A stretch of DNA of 64,000 nucleotides. Source: Turritopsis dohrnii. Its lineage: Eukaryota; Cnidaria; Hydrozoa; Anthoathecata; Oceaniidae. A model generated the notes under the pieces. It was not told the origin of the DNA and did no database searches. It worked only from the letters and a program-made list of their open reading frames with translations. How positions within the stretch are numbered: position 1 is the stretch's first letter; every line of letters starts with the position of its first letter. The stretch covers positions 1,178,001 to 1,242,000 of the forward strand of contig BQMF02000032.1 in assembly GCA_027922465.2 (NCBI GenBank), written 5' to 3'. The position numbers and the translations under genes are program-made. Below are positions 50,001 to 59,033 of the stretch, one piece after another.

Positions 50001-53000
50001 ATCTTAACTATTTAAAAATGTGTATCTTATTACATCATAATTATGCATTGCATGTTGATGATTTTTAAATATAGATATCTCCCTAAGGAAACAGAAGTTC
50101 CAAAAACTGCGAAAGGACTTCATAAGCAACTTAGTTCTACCATCACAAAAGTTTGGACGCAAGAATCCCTTTAATCACACTCATTTTAGTTATCACTCAG
50201 AAATTGCTAATTTGACCTTTCTGCAGAAAAACGTTTTTTTCGATTTTGCTTCACAGTCAAACATTTTTCCATTTTGACCTTCAGGCCTTCAGTCCTGATA
50301 GTGCCTTCTTGTTTTTTGCCAATATCATGTGCATTACAAGGATATTCGATTGATTAACAATAGTTTCGTACAAAAAGGAAGATTACGAATTCCCTGACTG
50401 ATGGCTATAATACAAATTACGCATACATTGAATTAAGATTTACAATCGTGTTTGTGCCATGAGGCTCTTGTTATCACTATTATTATTACTACTGTTCTTT
50501 ATTATTTACTGACAGTTGGTGTGAATTAGTTTTTATTACTATCGTGTAACCAACTATAAATAAAATGGAAAATCAAAATCAAATAGCAGCGAAACGGAAA
50601 TACCGTATTAGATCACCCTTGTGCTGCTACTGTTGTCCACGAAAATTACATTTTCGTTGTATTTTGATTTTATTGAGGTTAAAAAGTATGGCTTCACATT
50701 TTGGAGATTACAGAGCATAAAATCAATACTCTTACCAGAATTCAAAATTTCTTCAATTTTCATTTATAAAATTCACAAAGAACAATTAGAAGGTGCTTTT
50801 TTCAAATTTCACAGTTTTTTTTGTCAGATTTCAAAAAAATTAGGCAATTGGGGTTCAAATTTGTACGAATTTTCGAAAGTTCTCCTGTTTTCATAAAACT
50901 TCACATGAATAAAAATTGAAGATGCAAAGTTTGAATTTGTCAGACATTTGTCAGATTTGAACTGATGTGGGCTAAATTCAAATGTCAATTCCTGAAAGTT
51001 GGAAAATCTTAATTATGAAATTTTTGTAAAAATTTTTTGTTCGTGGAAAACTTTGGTTGATGCTTGCTTTGGCCAAATTTCAATGGTCCAGTTATATTGA
51101 AAATTTGCACGTACTACAAAAAAAGAATTTTAGAAAATGGTTAAGGTATCTGCTACACCGTTTTATATCACGTGACGATTATTTATGCTATATTTATATT
51201 TTGTAATTTACTCAACATCTGTCTGGATATGCACAAACATTATTTATGAAATCTATATATTTGATAAGTAATTCTGCTGTTATCATTTTGTTAAAATCTC
51301 TTTCAATAAAAAAAATAACGGTAATTCTTAACTTTTGTCATATAGGATCCATAAAGTCATATCCATTTGGTAGCAGAGATCAACGTTTAAAAGATTGCAA
51401 TCAAGCTCGAAAATCTGCTGGAATTGGCCCACCGGCCTCCCCAATAAAAGTCCAGCCAGATCCAAGGCTAGGGTATCAACTACTTTCGGAAAGTAAACCA
51501 TCTGTCGATCCTTTCATATACAATATGCTTGCCCAAAGTTGGGATCCGATCATGGGTCAGCCTCCCTGTCCATTCTTATGCTCCACACCGTGTCCGTACC
51601 CCTGTATCAACCAGCAAGTGAATAGCCAATCCATAGATTCGGCAACTAGATGTAGCCAGACGTGCTCAGTTGGTGCTTGTGCACCTGGATGTTTTCCTAG
51701 TCAGGACACTAACAAGCTGATGTTTTGCCCACAATATTGTCCACCTAGCAATTGTCCAACAGGATGTCAGCAAACACCATATCGAACAGATCTGGCACCA
51801 AGATTGGTTTGCCCTCAGAATTGTGTACCACCAAATTGTCCTAATGGATGTTCAGCTCCACCAAGTCAATCAATCACATGTCCAAGTGTTTGTCCAGCTA
51901 ATTCTTGTCCAGTTGGTTGTCCAATATCATCATCGGCCAGCTTAAAGTATGAATTTCCTATGCAGTCATACGCAAGCCCATCTCAATATATTGCAGGTAC
52001 TACAGGACCTTGCCCTTCAAATTGTCCACAATCGGGGTGTCCAATCGGCTGCTTACCTAAAACAGCTACTGAGCAAATCATGTGTCCTCAACCTTGCCGG
52101 AAGGGATCGTGTCCGTCTCTTTGTCCTATAACTTCCTCAAGCGCACCTTCGTGGTGCCCACAACCATGTCAAGATGGATGTCCAAGAGGGTGCCCAGTGA
52201 CTCCATCAGTCGGCTTGATCAAGCATGTTTGCCCACAACCTTGCAGTACATCCTCTTGTCCACCAGGCTGCCCAATTACGTCATCAACTTATCAAAGCCC
52301 CTGTCCTTTTCAGTGTACAGCCCAAAGCTGTCCTCCAGGCTGCCCACAGTTACCACAAAACCCAACAAACAACTGTCCCCCAAGTTGTCAATTGTACCCC
52401 AACATGGGAAATGAAAAGTGTCCATCACAATGTTACCAGCAAGCTAGATTTTATTTTTCACCAGAGTATTTGCTACAACAAAAATGTTCATCAATGTGTA
52501 ATACACCTAACTGCTATCAGAGTTGTTCTATGGCATACGCACAACAGGTTCCTTCGCCAATCATAGCATCTTGTCCTCAACCATGTCAGCCACCTTCTTG
52601 TCCCTCAGGATGCCCTGTTACGATGAATTATTATCCGATTAGTTGTCCATCACCTTGCTATTCACCATATTGTCCTATTGGCTGCGAAAAAAGTCAATCT
52701 TTACAACCACAAGATATTCAATCAATAATTCAACAAGCAATTGAGCAAATACAGCCTCAAATCAATCAAATTCTTAATCCATTGTCGTGTCCTCGCCCGT
52801 GTTTAGCACCTTCATGTCCTTCCTGGTGTCAGGTGGATAGCATTGGCCAGCAAATATGTCCTCAACCATGTAAAACACCATATTGCCCATCAGGATGCCC
52901 CAAAACCGATTCAAGATTTCCTACTTATTGTCCAAAACCATGCTATATGACGAATTGCCCTATCGGTTGCAAAGTTTCCACCGTACTAACCAACCCGACG

Positions 53001-53486
53001 TTTACTCAGGTTTGTCCTCGTCCGTGCCCTTCAACAACTTGCCCAATAGGTTGTCCTACCACCCCTTCGTCATCTCTAAATAATGTTGCTTGTCCAACGC
53101 CTTGCTTCTCAAACTGTCCTCTTGGTTGTCCGCACGATCTGAGATATTACTTCTCCCCAGAAACTTTAGTGCAGCAAAGTTCCCAATCTCAACTTCAACC
53201 ACAGACAATAACAGTTCCATTAGTTCTCTCCTCAGCTGAGTTCTACCCACAATTCCAACCTTGGTGTATGCAGCAGTGCGCTTTACCACAAACATGTCCA
53301 GCTGCGTGTCAGCATCAGGCACTTGTATCAAACCAATGTCAATGTGAAACCACAAACGATAACGGTTGCAATTGTGAAAATTCCAACATTAGTGGGAACG
53401 TGAATGATGAAGATGCCGATAAGGATGTTGACGATAATGATGATGATGGAGGTGTTTCTGATAATAGCACAAAGACGAAGACCTGA
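41020..53486 (+). CDS. Secreted thyroglobulin type-1 domain protein with Cys-Pro repeats (3 exons)
   Basis: Exons 41020-41059, 43007-43204 and 51346-53486 join at GT-AG sites with matching phase 1, giving 792 residues. Exon 1 encodes only MLLKWILVVFLLK, a signal-peptide core. Exon 2 starts the thyroglobulin type-1 domain (TDCQ ... SYEIYQCDQ ... CWCVHDNGQMIKG), and exon 3 supplies its last Cys (KDCNQAR), so the domain spans an 8.1-kb intron. Exon 3 then has about twenty CP-x2-C-x(3-5)-CP-x-GC units, two YFSPE-x-L-x-QQ modules and an acidic tail. Tg1 domains often inhibit or resist proteases. Cys-Pro repeats suggest a disulphide-crosslinked extracellular material such as a capsule, egg coat or matrix; that is inference. 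No stop or frameshift. Poly(A) signal at 53514. Confidence 0.8.
41828..42583. mobile_element. TTAA-flanked MITE 2, complete
   Basis: TTAA-GGGCAGAAAGTTTCGCG to CGCGAAACTTTCTGCCC-TTAA, 756 bp, in intron 1 of the Tg1 gene. It serves as the undisturbed reference for MITE 1 (opposite orientation) and shows its empty insertion sites. It carries the same 49-codon remnant on the minus strand. Confidence 0.8.
43205..43794. other. Intron 2 start, no feature
   Basis: AT-rich intronic sequence between the Tg1 exon and LINE C; nothing recognisable. Confidence 0.5.
43795..46080 (+). pseudogene. LINE C (CR1/L2/Jockey group), 5'-truncated and frameshifted
   Basis: It starts in the endonuclease C-terminus (ETGLSDYHHLIYTMFK), passes a basic linker, then the RT: KLADVTPVFKKEDR, ENYRPIRILPVLSTLFEKF, VLIDLSKAFDCIDHDLL (catalytic Asp), GVPQ with a frameshift at about 45153, FADDNTLFA (catalytic DD), LGVQIDKKLKF. 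Two more breaks lie near 44370 and 45595. It lies in sense orientation within intron 2 of the Tg1 gene. The end near 46080 is a guess; no clear tail. Confidence 0.85.
46495..46900 (+). repeat. Intronic repeat, copy A
   Basis: Shares with 48055-48850 the order GTGTGCTG, GTTGCTGTTGTTTT, GTGCAGCTT, AATAATAGCTT, GCACCAAAGTATT and ACTTAAATA. Probably a diverged duplication of about 400 bp. The copies lie on either side of MITE 4. Confidence 0.55.
46999..47828. mobile_element. TTAA-type MITE 4
   Basis: TTAA-AGGAAGAAAGTGTTTGC and GCAAACACTTTCTTCCT-TTAG bound 830 bp; the right TTAA has one change. Dense TTTTGCGG/CCGCAAAA motifs near both ends. Confidence 0.7.
48055..48850 (+). repeat. Intronic repeat, copy B, interrupted
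   Basis: Counterpart of 46495-46900, split after ACTTAAATA by the CAGGG element at 48270-48708. Copy A reads through the same point without the insertion. Confidence 0.55.
48270..48708. mobile_element. hAT-like MITE with CAGGGT ends
   Basis: CAGGGTGTGTCTGG at the left and GCTACGAACCCTG at the right are inverted over the terminal 6-10 bp. AAATA follows on the right and precedes on the left, perhaps the core of a decayed 8-bp duplication. The interior repeats GTCAGGGAA. Short CAGGG termini are typical of hAT elements; superfamily is inference. Confidence 0.6.
49335..49737. mobile_element. Foldback element in intron 2
   Basis: TAGAGCTCAAAAAGTTGATTAACAAG on the left pairs with CTTGTTAATCAACTTTTAGAGC on the right. 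Inner arms contain AATTATGCAATGCATAATTA. A diverged single arm recurs at about 50025-50175 with ATTACATCATAATTATGC and ATCCCTTTAAT. Confidence 0.6.
50755..51110. repeat. Diverged relative of the 126-bp minisatellite
   Basis: ATTCACAAAGAACAATTAGAAGGTGC and CGAAAGTTCTCC match the 126-bp unit at 12056-12430 with many changes, in about two to three units. No GCCCCAC termini nearby. Confidence 0.5.
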
Positions 53487-53513
53487 TGTACGCAATGTGA
53501 GATTCTTCATGTA

Positions 53514-53519
53514 AATAAA
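53514..53519 (+). terminator. Poly(A) signal of the Tg1 gene
   Basis: AATAAA lies 28 bp after the stop codon at 53484-53486. Confidence 0.6.
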
Positions 53520-53924
53520 AAGTTAAGATTAATTTTATGAAAAGCTTAAGAAAATCCAATTGGCTCGTAATTTCAATATATACCTGGAAGAACAACATTG
53601 GAAGTTTTTCTTAGTGACATTATAGAGTAATTTCCACTCTCTGATATATATCGTGCTTAAGGTGTCATTTATCAATCATACTCCTAGAAATTTCTTTAGC
53701 ACAACTACAAGGATTTTTGATCAAGTTTCACCTTAAAATACATCAGTTTATAGCCTTGCTATCCACCATCTTCTCCAGCATTTTGGAAAAACATGTTTCT
53801 CAAGGGCAAACAAAAGGTCCATTTCACCAAGGATCTTAAGAAAATGATAATAAGGCGTTCACATTTTAAAAATATCGCCAATCGTTCACATGATTCTGCT
53901 GATTGGGAAGTTTGCAATGTAAAT

Positions 53925-54640
53925 CCAACCTTTTGACTGTTTTGAAAGTCAAGCGAATTCCAATGAAAACACTTGCATAAAACGGATCGCGTTGATCTTC
54001 TGATTCACTACTCGAAATGATCGAAATACAAACGTAACAGTACGTCTCTCATGCCAACTTTCTAAAAACTTGTAACATTGGCAAATCAATTTCTAAATTA
54101 GTATCCCACATAAACATTTCTACCGTGTCTAACTTGAGAAGGATGTGTCAAAGCCTTTGTCTAAAATAGGTCATATAAAATGTTATTATGGAACGGCGAA
54201 TGGAAAGTGTAACCATTTCGTAAAGCTCGAAAACTACGACCAACGGTTATAGATATATTGTCAATCAAAGGTTTTTATAACATCACAGATCCGTCCCCCA
54301 GACAAAATTTTTCGTCACCTCGTCGCCAATATTGTGGACTCAAAAAACATAAATTATTCCTTTTGGTTCAGGGGATATTTCCCAAAAAATAATGGTTGCA
54401 AAATTCTGCTGCACTGACGTTTCAGCTTCATGTGACCTACCAGAATGTGCTCTGTGTTTTTTAGTCTACCTGAACACACGTGAAAAATTACCCTTTCTAT
54501 TTATGAACGCTATATCTCATACACTTTATTTCTACAGTGTGTATCAAAATGTCTTATCCACCAACTTTCAAGGCGTATATTTCATTACATGTCTGATAAA
54601 ATATTGTGAATTTTATATCACAAGAAAGAGTTTTTCATGC
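53925..54640 (+). pseudogene. Tyrosine recombinase copy 3, heavily decayed
   Basis: The 36-bp upstream block (53975-54010) is identical to copy 1. Short matches follow in the same order: CCAACTTTCTAAAAACTTGTAACATTGGCAAATCAAT near 54055, KFCCTDVSASCDLPEC near 54400 and MNAISHTL near 54505. The recombinase core and Myb-like tail are gone. It lies in plus orientation just left of the helicase gene, opposite to intact copy 2. Confidence 0.65.
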
Positions 54641-54654
54641 TCTATCCATTAATA

Positions 54655-54861
54655 TAAAATGTTTGCCAAAATATTTGTTCTTCGTATAGCATTGCTTTAA
54701 CTTGCCCGAAGGCCAGTGTGCAGTCAGTCGATGGCTCCTAATCGGCTGACACGCTGCTTTTAAAGTGCATCGGAGTGGTGTACTTAGATACGATATGACT
54801 GGACTCGAACACGGGTCGCAACGGTCGCACTCAAAGGTACTAACCACTACACCATCGCTGC
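54655..54861 (-). mobile_element. tRNA-derived SINE 2
   Basis: Minus strand from 54861: GCAGCGATGGTGTAGTGG with an A box (TGGTGTAGTGG), then a B box (GTTCGAGTCC) about 35 bp on, then a 130-bp unrelated body. The head folds only partly as a tRNA. Not the same family as SINE 1. Confidence 0.65.
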
Positions 54862-54903
54862 ACATCAAGAGACTAATTAGCTAATTTTCTTTGAAAATGA
54901 TGA

Positions 54904-55199
54904 AAACTACATTACAGGGTCTATCTCTTCTTCGTCTGAAGAAAGATAAACGGTGTTCTCTGTCTCCGCCAGTTGTATTAGGATTTTTTTAGTGTCTTCT
55001 TGATATGGTGCTCCCAATTTGAACTCTGCAGATGTAACTTTATCCGCTAGTATTTCAAGATTGCTTGCATTATCTTTCCAAGTAGCCGTAACTTCAATTT
55101 CGATTTCCAGTCCACATTGTAGCAATGGTGATCGTTTTGCTTTCCTGGAAAGCACGTGACCTATAACAGTTTCCCCTTCTTGCTTTGCATATCAGACAT
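54904..55199 (-). CDS. Possible small gene divergent from the helicase gene
   Basis: An 82-codon open stretch (from 55155) encodes HVLSRKAKRSPLLQCG, a GLEIEIEVTATWKD strand-like segment and an acidic end (YLSSDEEEIDPVM). ATG at 55199 starts 12 codons (MSDMQSKKGKLL) that meet a TAG one frame off, so a one-base indel or a tiny unseen intron is needed. Composition looks coding. It would share a 200-bp intergenic region (55200-55401) with the helicase gene, as a bidirectional promoter. No family recognised. Confidence 0.3.
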
Positions 55200-55401
55200 A
55201 ACGGCTAATTTCTCGAGGTCAATTGGTCAATTTTGTAAATTCGCGTTAATTAAATGTTTTTTTGTTAAAAGTTGCCCCAGGCCTTCGCGTAAATTTCTTG
55301 TCGCGTTAATTTCTAGCATCGTTAATTTCCTAGAATAAGTTAGTTGATCAGTTCTTGTTCAATTCGCGTTGTAATCTTATTTTGATAAATAAATATTTGA
55401 G

Positions 55402-58400
55402 ATGGCTCAGCACCCGGCGAAGCAGCTAAATTCAAAACGCTTAATGAATTCCCTTCGCAGAAACATTATTCCATCTGTAAGATAAAGCCTGATTGATTTT
55501 TCTTATCTGGATATCATTTCCTTATCCTTATAATATTCTTTTTATATTCTTTTCTACTTTATTTTTGTGTTCACTATTCTATTTGTTACAGATACCTAGT
55601 GGTTCTAAAATCCACAGCGTAAGAGCGCTATGGAACAGAAATTCTGCTGACGCTGAATTAATGATTGCAAATAAGAGACTTTCAACAGACGAAACATTGG
55701 AGAAACTTCAGGGAGTGCAGTTCTTTTTGTCCTGTATAACGGGCACCAAAAGCAATGGCGATGTCGCTGGTCCTTCAAAAATTGGAATTTCTTATTTTAT
55801 TTGTGGTTCCTGCGTGGAGTCCTCAATTATTTTCTCCACTTTGCATGACGCAAATTTGGATGTAGATTTGTCACTCATCAAGACCAAGAAAGCTGACAAA
55901 GTTGAAGCTACCCTAAAAGAACTGTCTATTGTGTTAAAGGTAACAGTTACAATTTTACTTATGGTTCATTTTTAAGGATTTGAAATTTTTATGTTCCGTT
56001 TTATAGGATCACAACAGTGGTTATGCTACTGGCATAATGAACCGGAGCGTGTTGCACTGTTTAACGAGTGCCCAAAACGCTAGGGAGACTGATGTTATTT
56101 CCAGTGAAAACTTCAAAAACTTTGATAAGAATCCATGCAGACTGGTCGTTTGTGACGATGCACTGGTTAATGCATTGACAAATGCAGTGTTCAACTTAAG
56201 TAACGATGGTTTAAACATAAAACTGGTATCGTGCAGAAATACTGACATGTCATTGGCTCCTCCAGCGTTACAGTCTGAACCAATCTGCTCGTCTTCAAAC
56301 GCTCTTAGTGTCGTGGGTAGAGCTATGAAGAAGGCTGGTCATAGCTTGTATAGAGGAAGTATTTACTGTAAATACGATGGTGGTAAGTTGATCAAAGTTT
56401 CGTTATTATTCATGTCCAATTGTACAAACAGCAACCTCTAATAACAATATTTGATCTCCGTTCAGCTGAATACGCATATAAATACATGTGTGGCGTAGAA
56501 GAATATCTAAATACACTTTTGACAATACAAGATATTCAAGGAATAATTCTGAAAAACTGGGCCATGCTGAACCGTATGATTTCAACTCCATATTGCAAGG
56601 TATGACCTTTCTGTCTTAACTAAGAGGTACACTTTGAGGCTCCGAAATTCACACTCTTGATTAATTTACCCAGGTATTGCCTCAACTGACTTTCCTTGAA
56701 GATCTGATAGAGATACGAGGGGGGAAATGCTTAAAGTTGTCCAGCCGATATTTTATTGATACGCCATTGGGAGATGGGGATTTAGGCGTGCGTTCTCCAC
56801 GAGGATTTCACGACTATGTTTATTCTCCGCAGTTGGATGGTGGATATTTCGAATCCTCCGTTAAAAACTCGTTTCCTGATGTGTGTCAACGAGCCAATTT
56901 TTTGAATAAATTTTATCAGTGCTTACTCGTTGGTCAACTTCCTTTAAAAACAAGAAAGTTGTTGGTTGTTGGCCCTGCTGATTCTGGGAAATCATCATGG
57001 GCTGAAGTTTTATTTGGTATTGTCCCAGAAAACAAAGTGGCTATGATATCTAAGGAAAAGTGCTTCGGATTTTCGATGATTGAAGAAGACACACAGTTAA
57101 TATTTATTGACGAGTGGTCAAGTGACATGTTTGGAAGTGATCAGGCCAAAATATTTTTGCAAGGTGAGTAGATCATTTTATTTTGTGTTTTGTAGTTACA
57201 TCTTTGCATTGAATGAACCTTTTTTAAAAGTAATAATATTCAAATTCCAGGTGGTTCGTTCACACAATCAGTGAAACATCAAACACCAAGGATGCTTCAC
57301 AACGAAGCAGGTGTATACATCACTTGTAACAACGTGCCAGATTTCGGTAACGAGCAGGAAAACGTGGAGAGAAGATTGGCGATTTTCCATACCTCTTCCT
57401 TGGTGGAAAAAAATGTCGAGGCACCAGCTTGGATGAAAGCAAACGCTATGCAATGTTTAGTCTGGATGATGAATGAAATCAACCGCAACATCGACATGGT
57501 TGATCCCTCCGAACGATTTTACGAAAAGTATGCATGCAACTTCACCTCTAAATTTCTATATTGTGGTTTATTGTCGCTACTATCTTTTTTTTGTCTTTTA
57601 TAGACGTTGCAATGAGATTATTAAAGCTCGAACCTTTGGTAAAATACCAATGGAGCAGGAAAATAAAGTGCGTTCGGTATCCATAGCCAGTCTTACACCG
57701 GTTTATGTCGAAAAGGCTCCGGTGGTTAATGAAGACATACTAAATGCCAGCTTTACAAGTTTAACAGCAGGTTTGTTTTTCTTCATTTAAGTCGCCTATT
57801 TTTCCTTTTTTAATATCACTTTTTATCTTTACGCTATGTGGAACGCTATTTTAGAAAATCACCATAATGTGGATTTTGGTGTAACGGCTTTACATGCAAC
57901 GGAAAGTAAGGAAACGATACACAAAACACTTATTTGTTACCAATTTCTGACACTGACTTATTATATCCCATTTTTTATCTAAAGATGTCAACAATGTTGA
58001 CGATCAGCAGCCTGGACCGAGCCATCTTAATGACAAAAAAACAGGTAGAACATATTTTTGGTGTAATGGCTTTACAGGAAACGGAAAGTATAATCAAACA
58101 CTGACTTATAATACTACATTTTATATCTAAAGATATCAACGATATTGACGATCAACAGCCTGGACCGAGCCTTTTGAATGATAAAAAAACAGGTAGAACA
58201 TATGTACCACTTAATGCAAAAAACAAACAAACAAAGGAAAACAAAAAAACAACAAGAGCTATGCTTAATAGTTAATTTAAAAAAAAAATTTCCTTTAGGT
58301 TCTCACAGTGACGCAATAGCAGGAGAACGTAGAAACAATCAAGCATGTATACAACAAAATGCAGGTATGAGTTTGTGTCATTTCCAATAAATAAAAAAAG

Positions 58401-58945
58401 CCCCGACTGAATTACCATTAAATGTAAATCAACAATTCTGTTACCTAGTGACATCGTCGAGTGACATTGACTCGGAAACTGAGAAAAGACTACTTGCTTC
58501 AAGTGATGAAAACATGTCTGACGAAAAAGAAGACTTGCTTGCTTCAAAAGACAATACGCCATTGGAAGAGCCACTATCCCCTTTTTCCTTAGACTGGAAA
58601 TCGAAAGAACAGTTTTCCATCAAAGATGTAAATAATCTGAATTACCACAAGGAAGTCCGCCGAATTGTCTTAAATTCAATGGATTGCAGAAAAAATTTAA
58701 AAGGAATCCATTATCTAAGATTCACTAATCGTTACGATCGGTGCAAAGGAAGAAGTTACCGCGGGGCTGAGCCCAGCTTTGACGCATGGATGCTTGTAAA
58801 GGGTGAAAACAGAAAGGTTTTTGACACGGAATTGTTTTTTAAAAGATACCCAAGTATCAGAAAACGGTTGCTGGATATACGAAAACGATGCAACATCCGC
58901 ATTACAGAATCTTTTGAAACTCTGAAAAAGACTCATAATGCTTAA
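55402..58945 (+). CDS. SF3 helicase (NS1/E1-like ATPase core), 12 exons, intact
   Basis: Exons 55402-55476, 55592-55939, 56007-56382, 56466-56599, 56674-57163, 57251-57527, 57604-57770, 57855-57905, 57985-58044, 58133-58192, 58299-58364 and 58449-58945 all join in phase, giving 866 residues without a stop. Residues 405-505 hold the superfamily-3 core: Walker A GPADSGKSS (411-419), Walker B LIFIDEW (453-459) and motif C VYITCNN (496-502), then VERRLAIF with candidate arginine fingers. Closest in style to small-DNA-virus NS1/E1 helicases, yet no HUH nickase motif is visible in the 400-residue N-terminus and the gene has many introns, so it is not a simple viral copy. The C-terminal 165 residues are basic and unfamiliar. 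Expected role: ATP-driven origin melting and unwinding in the nucleus. The 370-bp repeats follow directly. Poly(A) signal at 58966. Confidence 0.75.
57855..58192 (+). repeat. Tandem exon duplication in the helicase gene
   Basis: Exons 9 (57985-58044) and 10 (58133-58192) are both 60 bp and encode near-identical 20-residue segments (D-x-N-x-x-DDQQPGPS...). The preceding intron and part of exon 8 (TTTGGTGTAA) are copied too. Confidence 0.8.
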
Positions 58946-59033
58946 AATTGATAAACAGTTTCACTAATAAACAATAGATTTCAATATCTCTAACTAAAAT
59001 GACATATTCGAAAGAAGAAATTACGGAATAAAG

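Noticed and set aside
55402..58945. Endogenous parvovirus-like insertion
   Set aside because: The SF3 core resembles NS1, but there is no HUH nickase motif, no capsid gene nearby, and twelve in-phase exons argue against a simple viral integration.
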